DNA of 64,000 bases from Flavobacteriaceae bacterium (GTDB lineage: Bacteria > Bacteroidota > Bacteroidia > Flavobacteriales > Flavobacteriaceae), in the NCBI GenBank assembly GCA_028279515.1, contig JANQNQ010000013.1:1-64000 (forward strand), written 5' to 3'. The translations under genes and the position numbers were made by a program. The notes under the pieces were generated by a model. The model ran no database searches. It was given only the letters and a program-made list of their open reading frames with translations, and was not told the DNA's origin. This document shows positions 63,583 to 64,000 of this stretch, piece by piece (the stretch's first letter is position 1; each line of letters opens with the position of its first letter).

Positions 63583-64000
63583 CTAGCGGTTGTTGCTCAT
63601 TATTTTGAGCAGTTTAAGGATGTTCTTCTTGCTACGCGTAGAAGTGCGTACTACATGTCCGCGGGTCATTTTTATTGAACCATCTAGGTCGTATGCCTTG
63701 ACATGTTTTAGGTTGATCAATATGGATCGATGAATTCGACAAAATTCGAAATCGCCGAGTATGTTTTCCACCTTTTTTAAGTTGTTCGAAGCGATGTGTT
63801 TTTTACCGTCATTCATGTAAAAGCAGGTATAGCTGCCTTCGGCTTCGCAATAGATGATATTGGCAATTTCAACAGATTCGTAACCATTTATCGTATAAAT
63901 GGTGATTGCATTTTCTTTTTCGACGACCTGCTTTTTGAATGCCAAGTACTTTTGGATATCAAAACTACTTTGCTTTAGAAGATATCGGTCTAACACCCGC
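63583..64000 (-). CDS. LytTR-type response regulator, C-terminal part (cut by window edge)
   Basis: At least 137 residues; the frame stays open at position 64000, so the N-terminal receiver domain is probably outside the window. The visible part is a LytTR DNA-binding domain: VEIANIIYCEAEGSYTCFYM, HIASNNLKKVENIL, FCRIHRSILINLKHVKAYD. LytTR regulators are the usual partners of LytS-type kinases, but the two kinases here lie 18 kb away. Its stop is five bases past that of pafA, convergent. Confidence 0.85.
   Translation of the reverse strand, partial: RVLDRYLLKQSSFDIQKYLAFKKQVVEKENAITIYTINGYESVEIANIIYCEAEGSYTCFYMNDGKKHIASNNLKKVENILGDFEFCRIHRSILINLKHVKAYDLDGSIKMTRGHVVRTSTRSKKNILKLLKIMSNNR

Overview
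The window comes from a member of the Bacteroidota, almost certainly a Flavobacteriaceae. Three things support this: gliding and type IX secretion genes of that group (gldJ, porU, porV), many lipoproteins with short S-C lipoboxes, and promoters of the Bacteroidetes type (TAnnTTTG at -7, in two clear cases with TTG or TTTG 19 bases upstream). Base composition is moderate, with AT-rich intergenic DNA. No genus can be assigned from the sequence alone.

Layout. 1-625: the 3' end of an rRNA operon (23S tail, 5S, terminator). 654-15134: core metabolism and energy, namely gltB-gltD glutamate synthase and an acyl-CoA dehydrogenase (leftward), then anmK, a Glu/Leu/Phe/Val-type dehydrogenase, nhaD, an ExbB-ExbD-TonB set and folC (rightward). 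15203-30795: an accessory stretch bracketed by two tRNA-Val genes (UAC and GAC). It holds hypothetical membrane proteins, two related membrane-anchored pentapeptide-repeat proteins with a shared N-terminal module, a kelch-like protein, a 1449-residue BspA/DUF285 protein, small orphan proteins, and most of the structured intergenic repeats. 30974-35276: a membrane protein, a Crp/Fnr regulator, a GNAT enzyme, lipoproteins and murF. 35339-42320: the T9SS and gliding block gldJ (leftward) and porU-porV (rightward). 42423-45112: cdd followed by two tandem LytS-type histidine kinases with no response regulator beside them. 45260-50330: pdhA-pdhC, an M28 peptidase lipoprotein, an SDR and a HAD hydrolase. 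50327-53591: lipoproteins, a membrane-anchored protein with an HTH-like N-terminus, and a divergent DUF4349 lipoprotein; an 18-base perfect palindrome lies between the last two. 53667-60113: DUF2461, TfoX-N and VOC proteins, a TPR-like Bacteroidetes protein, SprT, manC and a DUF389 membrane protein. 60306-64000: an MlaF/MlaE lipid-transport ABC pair, a PafA-like alkaline phosphatase and a LytTR regulator cut by the right edge.

How the genes work together. Glutamate synthase and the amino-acid dehydrogenase handle nitrogen. ExbBD-TonB and NhaD couple ion gradients to transport. GldJ, PorU and PorV belong to the type IX secretion and gliding machine. MurF, AnmK and ManC serve the envelope. MlaE/MlaF probably act in lipid transport across the envelope.

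The least explained parts are the paired pentapeptide proteins with a common EQEHRP membrane module, the palindrome-controlled DUF4349 locus, the tandem orphan kinases, and several families of degenerate repeats confined to gene ends. No CRISPR array, insertion sequence, integrase or phage gene is visible.
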